A stretch of DNA of 15,362 nt from Planctomycetota bacterium (lineage in GTDB: Bacteria > Planctomycetota > SZUA-567): assembly GCA_031270145.1 (NCBI GenBank), contig JAISYD010000273.1, positions 1 to 15,362 of the forward strand, written 5' to 3'. Both the position numbers and the translations under genes were made by a program. The number at the start of each line of letters is the position of its first letter. Position 1 is the first letter of the stretch. This document shows positions 6,542 to 14,779 of the stretch, one piece after another. The notes beneath the pieces are model-generated. The model was not told the DNA's origin. It saw only the letters and a list, made by a program, of their open reading frames with translations, and ran no database searches.

Positions 6542-7327
6542 ATGAAAGAGGTTATGAAAAAAAAGGAACTGGCGATAGCGGGGAGGACCTTCTCCTCCCG
6601 CCTGTTTGTGGGAACCGGCAAATTTTCCAGCGTTTTGGCCATGCGCTCGGCCATCGAGGCATCGGGAACGGAGATGGTCACCGTCGCCTTGCGCCGGATC
6701 GATATCGCCAACCCCCACGACGACGTGCTGGCGGCCATTGATTTAAGCAAAATACAGCTTCTCCCCAACACCTCCGGCGCCCGCGACGCCTCCGAGGCGA
6801 TTCGCATCGCCAGATTGGCCCGGGAAGCCTCCGGCGTAGCCTGGCTGAAACTCGAAGTCACCCCCGATCCCTATTATTTGCTCCCCGATCCAGTGGAAAC
6901 TTTCAAGGCGGCTGAAATTCTCGTCAAGGAAGGGTTTATCGTCCTGCCGTACGTCAACGCCGACCCGATCCTCTGCCGCCGCCTGGAGGAAGCCGGTTGC
7001 GCCGCCGTCATGCCGCTTGGCAGCCCCATTGGCTCGAACCAGGGGTTGCGCACCCGCGCCAACCTGGAAATCATCATTGAACAATCCCGCTGCCCGGTTG
7101 TGGTCGATGCCGGAATCGGCCTCCCCTCCCATGCCGCCGACGCCATTGAAATGGGTGCCGACGCCGTAATGGTGAATACCGCCCTGGCGGTGGCGAAAAA
7201 TCCGACCGCCATGGCCGAAGCCTTCAGCTTGGCGGTGCGGGGAGCCAGAATGGCGTTGGAGGCCGGACCGGGCGAAACCCGTTCCCTCGCCGAAGCGTCC
7301 AGCCCATTGACCGGCTTCCTGCGCTGA
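6542..7327 (+). CDS. thiG: Thiazole synthase ThiG
   Basis: A 261-residue cytosolic TIM-barrel enzyme that joins 1-deoxy-D-xylulose 5-phosphate, dehydroglycine and sulfur from ThiS-thiocarboxylate to form the thiamin thiazole phosphate. FVGTGKF opens the barrel. The Schiff-base lysine is Lys103 in GVAWLKLEV. GSPIGSNQGLRT and VVDAGIGLPSHAADAIEMGA then DAVMVNTALA are the conserved phosphate-binding and late-barrel motifs. Length and motifs are complete. Two starts are possible, ATG 6542 and ATG 6554 (AGAGG two bases before the second); neither has ideal spacing. It lies in the hu-thiS-thiG cluster. The genes for ThiF, the glycine/tyrosine-derived imine (ThiO/ThiH) and ThiC are not here. Confidence 0.95.
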   Translation: MKEVMKKKELAIAGRTFSSRLFVGTGKFSSVLAMRSAIEASGTEMVTVALRRIDIANPHDDVLAAIDLSKIQLLPNTSGARDASEAIRIARLAREASGVAWLKLEVTPDPYYLLPDPVETFKAAEILVKEGFIVLPYVNADPILCRRLEEAGCAAVMPLGSPIGSNQGLRTRANLEIIIEQSRCPVVVDAGIGLPSHAADAIEMGADAVMVNTALAVAKNPTAMAEAFSLAVRGARMALEAGPGETRSLAEASSPLTGFLR

Positions 7328-7400
7328 TGCCGCGAACGCCGAACCTTGCGGCTCAATCCCGCCTCCTCTCAACAACATGTTTTCAGGCAAGGACGCACCC

Positions 7401-8141
7401 GTGTGGATCATCTATCCTCTGCTCTTCCTAGCCGGCTTCGTCGATTCCATCGCCGGCGGCGGCGGGCTTATTTCGATATCATCCTTCCTCGCCATCGGCG
7501 TCCCCCCGCACCTGGCGTTGGGGACGAACAAATTTTCCGCCTTCCTGGGAACCGGCCTTTCCACCCTTTATTTCGCCCGAAGGGGCCATATCAAATGGGA
7601 TTCGGCCATCTACGCGTTCGGCGGAGCCTTGATCGGTTCGATGGCGGGAGCCAGGCTGGTCCTGTTGCTTGACGAAAGGACCCTGGCCTGGCTGATGCTG
7701 ATCGCCATACCGGCGGCGGCCATCTTACCAATCGTCCGCAAGGATTTCGGTTCGATCGAAAGGAAACTGCCGCCGATCAGGAACATCGCCTATTCCCTGC
7801 TGACGGGGTTTGTCATCGGCGGATACGACGGTTTTTTCGGACCTGGCGCCGGAACCTTTTTGATCCTGGCTTTCACCGCCGTCCTGGGATTAAAACTGCT
7901 CACCGCCTGCGGCAACGCCAAGGCGGTCAATTTCGCCTCCAACATCGGGGCCGTGGCCATGTTCATGGGCTCCGGGGATATCGACTACGGCCTTGGCGTT
8001 CCCTGCGCCGCCTGCGCCCTGTTGGGGAACTACCTGGGCGCGCGGCTGGCGGTCAAGAACGGGGTCAAAATAATACGTCCGGCGATGCTGTTCGTCATCG
8101 CCCTATTGCTGATAAAGATTGCCGGGAATCTTTGGCGTTGA
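7401..8141 (+). CDS. TSUP-family membrane transporter (TauE/SafE type)
   Basis: A 246-residue protein of about seven to eight hydrophobic segments. It carries the family's duplicated motif: GFVDSIAGGGGLIS with LALGTNKFSAFLGT in the first half and GGYDGFFGPGAGTFLI with GNAKAVNFASNIGA in the second. TSUP proteins move sulfite, sulfonates, thiosulfate or other small organic anions; the substrate cannot be read from sequence. GTG 7401 is chosen because CAAGGA (7388-7393) lies 7 bases upstream and the protein then opens directly with its first helix; ATG 7377 has no ribosome-binding site. It begins 73 bases after thiG on the same strand, so a sulfur-related role is plausible by context only. Confidence 0.88.
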   Translation: MWIIYPLLFLAGFVDSIAGGGGLISISSFLAIGVPPHLALGTNKFSAFLGTGLSTLYFARRGHIKWDSAIYAFGGALIGSMAGARLVLLLDERTLAWLMLIAIPAAAILPIVRKDFGSIERKLPPIRNIAYSLLTGFVIGGYDGFFGPGAGTFLILAFTAVLGLKLLTACGNAKAVNFASNIGAVAMFMGSGDIDYGLGVPCAACALLGNYLGARLAVKNGVKIIRPAMLFVIALLLIKIAGNLWR

Positions 8142-8143
8142 CG

Positions 8144-8162
8144 CCGCGGCGCGGAACCGCGG
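8144..8162 (+). terminator. Weak hairpin after the TSUP gene
   Basis: CCGCGG (8144-8149) and CCGCGG (8157-8162) can form a 6-bp stem with a 7-base loop just after the stop codon, followed by GAAAAAGCCTTTTGGGG. There is no clean T-tract, so this is only a possible terminator between the thi/TSUP cluster and uvrB. Confidence 0.25.
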
Positions 8163-8205
8163 GAAAAAGCCTTTTGGGGATTCCCGCGAATAGTCGGGGA
8201 CATCC

Positions 8206-10293
8206 ATGCCTATTTTCAAGCTCAACTCCGCCTTCACTCCCGCCGGACAGCAGCCCGAGGCCATCGAAAGGCTGACCGGGGGGGCGCGCGCCGGGCTGCC
8301 GCACCAGACGCTGCTCGGCGTCACCGGCTCGGGAAAAACCTTCGTCATGGCCAATCTTATCGCCAGGATGGATAAACCGGCCCTGATACTCTCCCACAAC
8401 AAGACCCTGACCGCCCAGCTTTATTCCGAATTCCGGCAATTTTTCCCTGAAAACGCGGTGGAATATTTCGTCTCCTATTACGACTTCTACCAGCCGGAAG
8501 CCTATATCCCGCAGACCGACGCCTATATTGAGAAGGACGCGGCCATCAACGACGATTTGGAGCGCCTGCGCCTTTCCGCCACCTCGGCCCTGCTGACCCG
8601 CCGCGACGTGGTGGTGGTGGCGTCGGTTTCCTGCATCTACGGCCTTGGCCGGCCGCAGGAATACCGGGACATCGCCCTTACCGTCCAGATCGGGGACGAG
8701 GTGGATCGCCGGGAATTCCTCACCCGCCTGGTGCGGATGGAGTATCAACGCAACGACTTCGATTTCCAGCGCGGAACTTTCCGACTTCGCGGCGACGCCT
8801 TGGATGTTTGGCCGGCCTACAGCCAGTCGGCCATCCGGATCGAAATGGCCGGGGACACGGTGGAGGACATCCATGAATTCGCCCCGTTGACCGGCGAGCT
8901 GCTCATGCATTTCCGGCATCGGGCCATCTTCCCCGCCACGCATTTCGTCCTCAGCGAAAGCGCCGCCGCCGCCGCGGTCGACGGCATCAACGATGAATTG
9001 GCCGGGCAGCTCGCCCTTTTCAAGCGGGAGGAAAAGCTCCTGGAGGCGCAGCGGCTGGAAAGCCGCACCCGCTACGATCTGGAAATGATCGAGGAAATCG
9101 GCTATTGCAAGGGCATTGAGAATTATTCGCGCCATTTCGACGGCCGGAAAGCGGGCGAAAGGCCGGCCTGCCTTTTCGATTATTTCCCCGAGCGGGATTG
9201 GCTGCTCATAGTCGACGAGTCGCACGTCACCCTGCCCCAGGTCAGAGGCATGTACAACGGCGATCAAGCCCGGAAAAAGGTGCTGGTGGAGCACGGTTTC
9301 CGCCTGCCGTCGGCCTTGGACAACCGTCCCCTCAAGTGGGAGGAATTCCGCTCCATCCAGCCGCAGACCATTTACGTCTCGGCCACGCCGGCCCCCTATG
9401 AGCTTGGCCTTTCGGAAGAGGGTCCGGTGGAGCTCCTGGTGCGCCCGACCGGACTGACGGATCCGCCGGTCGAAGTGCGCCCGACCAAGGGACAGGTACC
9501 GGACATCATGGGCGAGATCCAGGCCCGCGCCGCCCGGGGGGAGCGCGTCCTGGTCACCACCCTCACCAAGCGCCTAGCCGAGGAGTTGGATTCCTACTGC
9601 CGCGAGCGAGGGCTTAAAACCGCCTATCTCCATTCAGACATACACACCCTGGATCGGGTGGAGATCCTGCGCGATCTCAGAATCGGGACCTATGACGCCC
9701 TCATCGGCGTCAATCTCCTGCGGGAGGGGCTTGACCTGCCGGAGGTATCGCTAGTGGTGATCCTGGACGCCGACAAAGAGGGATTTCTCAGAAACGCCAC
9801 CAGCCTCATCCAAATTATCGGACGTTGCGCCAGGAACACCGAGGGGCGGGTGATCCTCTACGCCGATCGCATCACCGACGCCATGCGGAAAACCATGGAC
9901 GAAACCGGCCGCCGCCGCGAAGCCCAGCTTGAATTCAATGCCAAGCACGGCATAATTCCGACCTCGGTTAAGCGCGGACTGGAAACCGGCCTGGAGGAAT
10001 TCTTCGGCGCCAACGAAGAGAAAATGATTTACATACCCGCCCTCGGAGGCTCCATCGCGACGGGCGGCATCACCCCGGAGGAGGAAATCCGCCTGTTGCA
10101 ACAGGAAATGGAGAAGGCGGCGGCGGATCTGCATTTCGAGGAGGCCGCCCGGCTGCGTGATCGCCTATTGGATTTGAAGGCGCCCATATCCTACGTCGGG
10201 AACCGGCCCAAGGCGCGGGCCGGAAAGGCGAAGGCCAGATCCAAGGGCGGAAGAAGGAGGAGAGACGGCCCCCGGGGCTTGGCCGATGCCTGA
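8206..10293 (+). CDS. uvrB: UvrB, excinuclease ABC subunit B
   Basis: A 695-residue DNA-damage-recognition helicase of nucleotide excision repair, which receives the lesion from UvrA and recruits UvrC. Walker A GVTGSGKT is at residues 38-45. The damage-probing beta-hairpin VSYYDFYQPEAYIPQTDAYI follows. The DEAD-type box VDESH is near 336-340, and the helicase motif IQIIGRCARN is in domain 3. The C-terminal UVR (UvrC-contact) helix-pair LLQQEMEKAAADLHFEEAAR lies near 629-648. The last 30 or so residues are a basic tail (KARAGKAKARSKGGRRRR) slightly longer than usual. The start ATG has GGGG a few bases upstream. It converges on the phosphopantetheinyl transferase gene with a 21-base gap. Confidence 0.98.
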   Translation: MPIFKLNSAFTPAGQQPEAIERLTGGARAGLPHQTLLGVTGSGKTFVMANLIARMDKPALILSHNKTLTAQLYSEFRQFFPENAVEYFVSYYDFYQPEAYIPQTDAYIEKDAAINDDLERLRLSATSALLTRRDVVVVASVSCIYGLGRPQEYRDIALTVQIGDEVDRREFLTRLVRMEYQRNDFDFQRGTFRLRGDALDVWPAYSQSAIRIEMAGDTVEDIHEFAPLTGELLMHFRHRAIFPATHFVLSESAAAAAVDGINDELAGQLALFKREEKLLEAQRLESRTRYDLEMIEEIGYCKGIENYSRHFDGRKAGERPACLFDYFPERDWLLIVDESHVTLPQVRGMYNGDQARKKVLVEHGFRLPSALDNRPLKWEEFRSIQPQTIYVSATPAPYELGLSEEGPVELLVRPTGLTDPPVEVRPTKGQVPDIMGEIQARAARGERVLVTTLTKRLAEELDSYCRERGLKTAYLHSDIHTLDRVEILRDLRIGTYDALIGVNLLREGLDLPEVSLVVILDADKEGFLRNATSLIQIIGRCARNTEGRVILYADRITDAMRKTMDETGRRREAQLEFNAKHGIIPTSVKRGLETGLEEFFGANEEKMIYIPALGGSIATGGITPEEEIRLLQQEMEKAAADLHFEEAARLRDRLLDLKAPISYVGNRPKARAGKAKARSKGGRRRRDGPRGLADA

Positions 10294-10301
10294 AGGCGCC
10301 T

Positions 10302-10342
10302 CCCCGGCCGCCGCCTACCAGCATGACCATCCCCGGCCGGGG
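10302..10342. terminator. Long GC-rich inverted repeat between converging genes
   Basis: CCCCGGCCG (10302-10310) pairs perfectly with CGGCCGGGG (10334-10342), a 9-bp stem with a 23-base loop spanning the convergent uvrB/PPTase 3' ends. The right arm is itself a 12-bp palindrome, CCCCGGCCGGGG (10331-10342). There is no T-tract on either strand, so a bidirectional terminator is only a possibility. The right arm lies inside the end of the PPTase coding region. Confidence 0.3.
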
Positions 10343-11166
10343 CGGTGGGCGAGGCGGACTATCCGCGGTTCGTCCGGAAAGGCCGACCCGCCGACCGCCA
10401 GGGAAAGGGTAAATCCGCCCGGAGGATGATAATGGCGGAAAAGCCATTCCCCTTCCGCGCCGTCCATATCATACAATAAATCCGCCCCGTCCCGACCCGG
10501 AGACATGGCGAAGGACGACAGGCTCTTGATCATGCCGACTCCCAGAGCCTTGAGATAAGCTTCCTTAAGCGTCCAGTAAAGGATGAACCGCTTCCGGGAA
10601 TCCTTCTCGCCGCGGCAGCCAGCCAAATCGGCCAGTTCCTCGGGGGCGAAAAAGCGTTCCGCCAACAGCGCGGCCTCGGTTGGCCGCCGGGATCGCTCCA
10701 CATCAACCCCCAATTTGCCAGCTGCGGCCACGGCCAGCGCCACCGCGCCGCGGGTGTGAGAAAGGCTGAAGATGGGCGTACCGGCGGTTTTTTCCATCCC
10801 GGCCGGAAGCAGGGCGGCAGGCCGGCCAGCCGCGTCGACGGCGAAACGCCAGTCGCCCGGCGCCACTTCCCAGCCAGGCCGCCCCTCTCCTATCCGCCAC
10901 AACGACAGGACATAACGGGTCAAGCCGTGAGCCACGGCAAAAAGAACCGCGTCCCTTTCGTCAAGGAAGCGCCGCCGGCGTTCCTCCTCTCCGGCGTCGA
11001 GCCAGGACAGAAACAACCGACGCTCCCGCTCCGCGATCTTCCCGGTTTCGCAAAAGAAAAGACCGACGCCCCCGGCCGCCGCTCCCGGCAAAAAGCCGGC
11101 GCCGCGCCAGACATCCCAGTCCGGACCTTCGCGACCGGGATCGCCGCGTTCGCCGGGCTTGGCCAT
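10315..11166 (-). CDS. Sfp-type 4'-phosphopantetheinyl transferase
   Basis: A 283-residue enzyme that moves 4'-phosphopantetheine from CoA to a serine of carrier proteins (ACP or PCP type). Diagnostic motifs are FSLSHT (133-138), GVDVE (153-157, with the Mg-binding acidic residues), RFFAPEE (about 171-177) and YWTLKEAYLKALG (197-209, with the catalytic Glu/Lys). The two-domain length fits the Sfp/EntD class rather than the short AcpS class. ATG 11166 shares one base with the upstream stop (TGATG), so it is likely coupled to the large unknown gene. No carrier protein, PKS or NRPS gene is in the window, so the client is unknown; it may be the cell's general PPTase. A TTG one codon earlier is possible. 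Confidence 0.9.
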   Translation of the reverse strand: MAKPGERGDPGREGPDWDVWRGAGFLPGAAAGGVGLFFCETGKIAERERRLFLSWLDAGEEERRRRFLDERDAVLFAVAHGLTRYVLSLWRIGEGRPGWEVAPGDWRFAVDAAGRPAALLPAGMEKTAGTPIFSLSHTRGAVALAVAAAGKLGVDVERSRRPTEAALLAERFFAPEELADLAGCRGEKDSRKRFILYWTLKEAYLKALGVGMIKSLSSFAMSPGRDGADLLYDMDGAEGEWLFRHYHPPGGFTLSLAVGGSAFPDEPRIVRLAHRPGRGWSCW

Positions 11167-13721
11167 CAAGCCGCGCCGCCGGGCACATTCGCCTTGGCCC
11201 CGGCCAGAAGGGTTTCAGCCCATTGACGGTAAAGAAAATGCCCGTCCGGCCGCTCCTTGATCACAGTCTGGAAACACATCATGGCCTCAATATGGCGGTT
11301 CAATTTCAGATAAACCACGCCAAGATTGTAATAGATGAAATCATAACACACGATGCCGGAGGCGGTCTCGCCCGGCGCGCCGCGTTTCTGGAAATTGCCG
11401 TCCTTGGGCGGGAAGGCGGCGGCGAACCACTCCTTCCCGATTTCATCCGGGATCGGCGGCTCCGCCGGTTCGGCGGGTTCGCGCTTGTCCAGCGGGACAA
11501 GACACATGGCGAGCGCTCCCTCGGCCGCCTCGTAATTGTTGTCCAGCGCGTACATGAGGCCGGCGAGATATTGATCTATATGGGCATTGGCCGCGTTTCG
11601 TTTTTCCTGGAGTTGCGAAGTCTGGCGGCGCATGATGGCAGACGCGGCCTGATCAAACTGGAACACCCGGCCCAGACCTTCCGACTGGCTGCGCAAAGTC
11701 TCCACCTCTATGGCGACCTGACTTTCCACCGTCGCCAACGCCGATTTCAAATCGGGTTGATCCTCCAGGAACTTCCGGAAAAAGCCAGCCGCCTTGTGTT
11801 CGGAAAAAGGATCCGCCAACTCTTTGGTTTTAGCGAACCCGTTGTCTAGATTGGCATTGCCCCGGATCAGGGAGGCGGGAAGATATTTAAGGCTGTCGCG
11901 CAAGGCTTTCCAGTCCTTCTGAATGACGTTCACCGCCACCAATTGGCGATCCAGGGCCAGGCGGGGACCAAGGCAGCGCTTCCACATTTCCAGGCGGCGA
12001 ATAGCGCCGGCCTCGGAAAAAAGGTTGAGAAAAGGGCGATGGCGGAGAGGAATGAGGAAACCGGGCGGTCCCAGCCGGGCCAGAACATAATCGCGGAAAG
12101 GCGGAAAGACCGACGCCGCATCCTCGTCCACCGGTTCTTTTCCCGAATGCGCCCATTCGGAGAAAGCGGCAATCAGCTTGGCCAGCGTCTGTCTGGCGGA
12201 ATTGACCGACATGTCTTTCGCCGTCTTGTCGGGCGGCAAGGCGAAAGCCTGCGGAACAACTTCCTTCGCGCCTTCCAAAAATTCCTGGAAGGCGACCGGA
12301 AAAGCGGTCTGCTGGTATTCCAGCCAGGCATCGGACAGATCCCGGACCAGGGTTCCCCTCTCGGCGCCAATCGGCGTCACCAGGCAATTCATGGGATAAC
12401 GTACCCGGCGATCCACATCTATTTCCCGCTCCTGTTTCGGCTGATGCTTGCCGGATCCGCCGTATTTGCCCGCTTCATCATCATCCTCCCTTCCCAATTT
12501 GCGGATCTCCGAGCAATAGCGGGGCTGGCCAGAACCAGGAGTCAGCAAGGCGATTAGCGGGCCGAAGCGGCGGATGTCCCGGGAAACGAGCGCGGCGTTG
12601 CCGGCGGTAATCGGCTCATAAAGCGTGACGGCCTGAAAAACCTCGGCCACATCAGCCCGGGAGACGACGCCCCGGCTCTCCTCGTCGGCCCGGACGACGG
12701 GAAGCTGGGGCGACGGCGAGCGCGCCTCCTCGGCGCAACGATTGATGGTTTTTTGCACCGCTCCCAACAACTCGGCCAATTCGGCTATGCGATCATCCAG
12801 GCTGGTGCCGGCCCAAAGGGCGCGCAACTCGCGGGTCAACCCCATCATCTCGTAGTTGGCGTTTTTCCACAGGCCGTAAAGTTCCCGAACCGCCGAACGC
12901 CCCGTCCCGGCCGTCCCGAGAGCCTCGTCCGCCTTGACCATGACGCGTTCGATTTTCTGGATGGTGTCGACATAACCGCGGCGATCACTAAAACTCATTT
13001 TCTCCCGGTCAAGCTGGTGCGACGAGCCGGTGATGGTTTTGAACAGGTTGAACGAGTCCGCCACCGCTTTGAGGAGTTTTCCGCTCAGGCCAGCGGCCTG
13101 GAGCGATTTGGGGACGGCGTCCATATAAACGTTCAAGCCATCGATTTGGCGTTGGAGGTGTTCGGCGTAATCGACGTCCAGTTTATCCCGGTACATCTCC
13201 TGAATCCAGTTTTCCAGGTTGTAAACCCGGTGGGTTTCGTGAGTTGGGCTGTAGGTCCTGGCCAGCCGGGCCAATTGGCGGCGGATCTTAACCTGGTTTT
13301 CCGGGGATGGCTCCGCCGGCGAAGATGAATCCGGCGGCGGCTGGTTGGCCGCCTCGGCCTCCAGCCAGAGCATGTCCAGGGTAAGCAGTCTGGGGCTGGC
13401 GCCAAAGTTGATAAAAGCCGCGTCCTCGGTAGAGAGATAGATTGGCCGATCCGGAAAGGTGCAGCCGCCCACCACCGAATTGCGCACATAATCATACATG
13501 TTGTTGGCTATGGAACGGACAATGGCCCAGCAACTCGGGAGAAGGGCGGGATTGGCGCGGGCGGCGGCGAAAGCCTTGCGGCGGGCCGCCAGTTGTTTTG
13601 GTATTTTGTCGAGGTAACTGGCCATGCCGTCGCCTGACTCGCCCGCCTTTCGCTTGGTGAACCCTTTTTCGGCCAAGGGCCGGGGACAAAAAAGTTCCGC
13701 GACGATCCCCAACTCCGGCAT
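11166..13721 (-). CDS. Large uncharacterised protein with TPR-like C-terminus
   Basis: I do not recognise this 851-residue protein. It has no signal peptide or membrane segment and looks cytosolic and mostly helical. A Pro/Ser-rich linker (QPPPDSSSPAEPSPEN) lies near residues 124-140 and a highly charged linker (REDDDEAGKYGGSGKHQPKQ) near 407-440. These split it into roughly three blocks: N-terminal (ANNMYDYVRNSVVGG), middle helical (YVDTIQKIERVMVKADEALG) and C-terminal. The last 60 residues (YYNLGVVYLKLNRHIEAMMC then FQTVIKERPDG) look like one or two TPR helices, suggesting a scaffold. ATG 13721 is chosen because a promoter ends about 23 bases upstream and AGGGA precedes it; ATG 13625 is an alternative, and an in-frame TTG at 13772 lies within the -35 box. 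Its stop overlaps the PPTase start. Real-gene evidence is the long open frame with coherent protein composition and coupling. Confidence 0.8.
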   Translation of the reverse strand: MPELGIVAELFCPRPLAEKGFTKRKAGESGDGMASYLDKIPKQLAARRKAFAAARANPALLPSCWAIVRSIANNMYDYVRNSVVGGCTFPDRPIYLSTEDAAFINFGASPRLLTLDMLWLEAEAANQPPPDSSSPAEPSPENQVKIRRQLARLARTYSPTHETHRVYNLENWIQEMYRDKLDVDYAEHLQRQIDGLNVYMDAVPKSLQAAGLSGKLLKAVADSFNLFKTITGSSHQLDREKMSFSDRRGYVDTIQKIERVMVKADEALGTAGTGRSAVRELYGLWKNANYEMMGLTRELRALWAGTSLDDRIAELAELLGAVQKTINRCAEEARSPSPQLPVVRADEESRGVVSRADVAEVFQAVTLYEPITAGNAALVSRDIRRFGPLIALLTPGSGQPRYCSEIRKLGREDDDEAGKYGGSGKHQPKQEREIDVDRRVRYPMNCLVTPIGAERGTLVRDLSDAWLEYQQTAFPVAFQEFLEGAKEVVPQAFALPPDKTAKDMSVNSARQTLAKLIAAFSEWAHSGKEPVDEDAASVFPPFRDYVLARLGPPGFLIPLRHRPFLNLFSEAGAIRRLEMWKRCLGPRLALDRQLVAVNVIQKDWKALRDSLKYLPASLIRGNANLDNGFAKTKELADPFSEHKAAGFFRKFLEDQPDLKSALATVESQVAIEVETLRSQSEGLGRVFQFDQAASAIMRRQTSQLQEKRNAANAHIDQYLAGLMYALDNNYEAAEGALAMCLVPLDKREPAEPAEPPIPDEIGKEWFAAAFPPKDGNFQKRGAPGETASGIVCYDFIYYNLGVVYLKLNRHIEAMMCFQTVIKERPDGHFLYRQWAETLLAGAKANVPGGAA

Positions 13722-13743
13722 TTCCCTATATGCCGCATTTGCA

Positions 13744-13772
13744 AAGATATCCGCCGCCCGTAGCGTTGTCAA
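13744..13772 (-). promoter_or_regulatory. sigma70-type promoter for the unknown gene-PPTase pair
   Basis: Minus-strand TTGACA (13772-13767) and TATCTT (13749-13744) are separated by 17 bases. The -35 box lies inside the loop of the 13751-13784 palindrome. Predicted transcription start is near 13737, about 15 bases before the ATG at 13721. This is the best promoter match between the hsp20 stop and the unknown gene. Confidence 0.5.
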
Positions 13773-13784
13773 TACGGGCGGCGG
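13751..13784. repeat. Perfect 12-bp-arm palindrome (operator or terminator)
   Basis: CCGCCGCCCGTA (13751-13762) and TACGGGCGGCGG (13773-13784) are perfect inverted repeats with a 10-base spacer. The repeat lies 59-92 bases after the hsp20 stop and could terminate that transcript (minus strand, followed by ATATCTTTG; no proper T-tract). It also encloses the -35 box of the next gene's promoter, which suggests an operator. Confidence 0.6.
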
Positions 13785-13842
13785 AAGATTTTAACCCCAA
13801 GAAATCGTAGGCTTGCCCGCGTCAAGCCGGCTCCAACCCGCC

Positions 13843-14277
13843 TCAACCGTTGGCAATCGTGATTCGTCTCGTCTCGGGAGCGATCTTCGGCAACCTGATG
13901 CGAAGGACGCCGTCCTTCAGCGAAGCCGATATGCCATCCCTGTCCGCATCCTCCGGCAGGGAAAACGAACGCCGATATTCGCCGATGCCGCACTCGGCGT
14001 AGAGCAAGCGGCGGCCGGCGGGATCCCTGGCGATCGGGACGGCCTTGACGGAAAGGATGTTTTTCTCCAACGATATCTCCAGTCCGCTATCCCGCACGCC
14101 AGGCAACTCCATAAGCAAAACCACCTCGCTCTCGGACGCCACGATATCGGTCGCCGGCCGGCGAATATCCCGCAAATTCGCTTCGCCCGCCATGCCAACG
14201 GCCGCTCGGCCGGTTTCGCTTACCTGATCAGGCTGTCTTTCCCGTTTTTCCATTTCCTGCACGGAATTAGGTTCCAT
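13843..14277 (-). CDS. Small heat-shock protein (Hsp20/alpha-crystallin family), second copy
   Basis: A 144-residue holdase chaperone that binds unfolding proteins and forms oligomers. The alpha-crystallin domain spans roughly residues 42-135: ATDIVASESEVVLLMELPGV starts it, EYRRSFSLPEDAD is the dimer strand region, and LKDGVLRIRLPK is the G-x-L signature. The C-terminal RRITIANG supplies the I-x-I anchor. The N-terminal arm is short, polar and charged. TAAGGAG is 7 bases before the ATG. It starts 70 bases after the first hsp20 and is probably co-transcribed. The two copies differ clearly in sequence, so they are not a recent duplication. Confidence 0.93.
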   Translation of the reverse strand: MEPNSVQEMEKRERQPDQVSETGRAAVGMAGEANLRDIRRPATDIVASESEVVLLMELPGVRDSGLEISLEKNILSVKAVPIARDPAGRRLLYAECGIGEYRRSFSLPEDADRDGISASLKDGVLRIRLPKIAPETRRITIANG

Positions 14278-14347
14278 TTTATTCTCCTTACGCCAATGCC
14301 TTTCGCCGGTATTTGCCGCCCCGCAACGGGGATGCCTGGATGCCGCC

Positions 14348-14779
14348 TCAATTGGAGGCGACCGTTATCTTCCTCGGCTTATCGCTTTCGGCCCGGGGAA
14401 TGTTTACCTCCAGAATGCCATTGCCGAGTTTGGCCTCGACCTTGGCCGCGTCAATACGGAACGGCAATTCAAAATCCCGTTCAAAACTGCCGCCAATCCG
14501 CTCACGCCTGAGGTAGCTCTGGTTGTCGCCCGCCTCATCCTGCCGTTCGCCCTTGATCTTGATGGTGTTGCCGCTGGCGGTGACCTCGATATGCTCCATC
14601 TTCACGCCGGGCAGTTCGCCGACAAGCAAAGCGCTATCGGAGTCGGCCCAAACGTTGAAGGCCGGACGAGTTGCGTCCGACGACTGGGTGAAGGCGTTAT
14701 CCAGCCAGCGATCCAGGATATCCAATTCGCCACCCAAAGCATAACGAGGCAACAATGATTTAGCGCTAGACCAAAACAT
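14348..14779 (-). CDS. Small heat-shock protein (Hsp20/alpha-crystallin family), first copy
   Basis: A 143-residue cytosolic holdase. The N-terminal arm (MFWSSAKSLLPRYALGGEL) is hydrophobic. The alpha-crystallin domain runs from FNVWADSDSALLVGELPGVK to LGNGILEVNIPRAE, and the tail KITVASN gives an I-x-V anchor. AAGGAGT lies 7 bases before the ATG. It is first in a two-gene hsp20 operon behind an A+T-rich control region with a CIRCE-like palindrome over a TATAAT box. Its leader can fold back onto the ribosome-binding site. Confidence 0.95.
   Translation of the reverse strand: MFWSSAKSLLPRYALGGELDILDRWLDNAFTQSSDATRPAFNVWADSDSALLVGELPGVKMEHIEVTASGNTIKIKGERQDEAGDNQSYLRRERIGGSFERDFELPFRIDAAKVEAKLGNGILEVNIPRAESDKPRKITVASN

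Noticed and set aside
5834..6718. 294-codon minus-strand frame opposite hu, thiS and the start of thiG
   Set aside because: It spans three genuine coding regions and their junctions in antisense and has no family features.
8095..9294. 399-codon minus-strand open frame opposite uvrB
   Set aside because: uvrB is unambiguous on the other strand; the antisense frame is a mirror of its codon bias.
14286..14347. Terminator between the two hsp20 genes (CCCCG/CGGGG hairpin near 14319-14331)
   Set aside because: The stem is only 5 bp with no T-tract, and the genes are 70 bases apart on the same strand, more like an operon spacer.
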